From assembly GCA_021799355.1 (NCBI GenBank), contig JAJZAQ010000014.1, positions 1 through 56,049 of the forward strand: a stretch of DNA of 56,049 nucleotides, given 5' to 3'. Positions within the stretch are counted from its first letter, which is position 1. Each line of letters starts with the position of its first letter. The notes below the pieces were generated by a model. That model did no database searches, had not been told where the DNA came from, and was given only the letters and a program-made list of their open reading frames with translations. The position numbers were made by a program, and so were the translations under genes. The stretch comes from Pseudomonadota bacterium. Its GTDB lineage: Bacteria; Pseudomonadota; Gammaproteobacteria; Burkholderiales; Burkholderiaceae_C. Positions 55,748 to 56,049 of the stretch are shown here, piece by piece.

Positions 55748-56049
55748 ATGACGGCCATGAAACTGCTCATCCTCGACCGCGACGGCGTCATCAACCACGA
55801 CAGCGACGACTACATCAAGTCGCCGGAGGAATGGGTGCCGATTCCCGGCAGCCTCGAAGCGATCGCCCGCCTCAACCACGAGGGCTGGCACGTCATCGTC
55901 GCCAGCAACCAGTCGGGCATCGGCCGCGGGCTGTTCGACATGAACACGCTCAACGCCATCCACCGCAAAATGCACCGCGAGCTGGCCGCGGCCGGCGGGC
56001 GCATCGACGCGATTTTTTTCTGCCCGCACGCCCCCGAAGACCATTGCTC
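55748..56049 (+). CDS. gmhB: D-glycero-beta-D-manno-heptose-1,7-bisphosphate 7-phosphatase (5' part)
   Basis: Cut off by the window end; about 100 codons are visible. HAD-family motif I is LILDRDGVIN (nucleophile Asp) and motif II is VASNQSGIGRG; the CPHAPED zinc-loop region appears at the cut. This enzyme works in ADP-heptose synthesis for LPS. Start is ATG 55748 or ATG 55757 (MKLLILDRDG). The gene follows glyS by 19 bases, the usual Burkholderiales order. Confidence 0.93.
   Translation, partial: MTAMKLLILDRDGVINHDSDDYIKSPEEWVPIPGSLEAIARLNHEGWHVIVASNQSGIGRGLFDMNTLNAIHRKMHRELAAAGGRIDAIFFCPHAPEDHC

Overview
This window is a contiguous chromosomal segment spanning the replication-origin region of a high-GC betaproteobacterium, most likely of the order Burkholderiales. 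The order is inferred from lineage-typical genes (PhaM-type PHA granule protein, DUF3567, DUF1840, the glyQ-glyS-gmhB cluster, two-gene MnmG/RsmG-ParA/ParB origin cluster). The genus cannot be fixed from sequence reading alone. Coding density is very high, genes often overlap by ATGA or TGATG, and no tRNA, rRNA, CRISPR array or intact insertion sequence was seen.

Layout. 1-5 kb: mnmG, rsmG, one parS site, parA, an RBBP9/YdeN-like hydrolase and parB. 5-7.4 kb (minus): a small hypothetical gene, hemP, a 25-residue membrane peptide gene overlapping hemP, a Fur-box-like site and a membrane diguanylate cyclase. 7.5-14.8 kb: a two-module NRPS (C-A-T-C-A-T, no release domain) followed by a cytoplasmic BtuF/FhuD-like metal-receptor protein. 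14.8-19.7 kb (minus): a hybrid sensor kinase and a coupled REC-GGDEF*-EAL response regulator. 19.7-30.3 kb: mixed genes (carboxymuconolactone decarboxylase-like, trxC, phaM, DUF3108, lactate permease, DUF3567, an MFS transporter divergent from an ArsR regulator with sulfide-sensor-like cysteines, a CoxG-like protein, a D-2-hydroxyacid dehydrogenase). 28.9-33.2 kb (minus): mnmE, yidC, yidD, rnpA, rpmH. 33.2-39 kb: the dnaA-dnaN-gyrB cluster with DnaA boxes on both sides of dnaA. 39-45.8 kb (minus): a divergent enolase, an inverted-repeat element, a DUF2934 protein, a D-amino-acid dehydrogenase and a cytochrome bd operon (cydA, cydB and two tandem CydX-like small proteins). 46-56 kb: DUF1840, a sterol-desaturase/beta-propeller pair, two small envelope proteins, PBP1A, glyQ, glyS and the 5' part of gmhB.

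How it works together. The housekeeping core covers replication start (dnaA/dnaN/gyrB/DnaA boxes), origin segregation (parS/parAB), tRNA wobble modification (mnmE/mnmG) and membrane insertion (yidC/yidD). Between parB and mnmE lies about 24 kb of mostly accessory genes: c-di-GMP signalling, iron/heme, NRPS and transport. The most interesting observations are the release-domain-less NRPS, the paired CydX-like proteins with an added N-terminal helix, a UUCG-loop hairpin inside the first codons of cydA, the translationally coupled mini-membrane-protein/hemP pair behind a Fur-like box, and the ArsR promoter carrying two overlapping palindromes.
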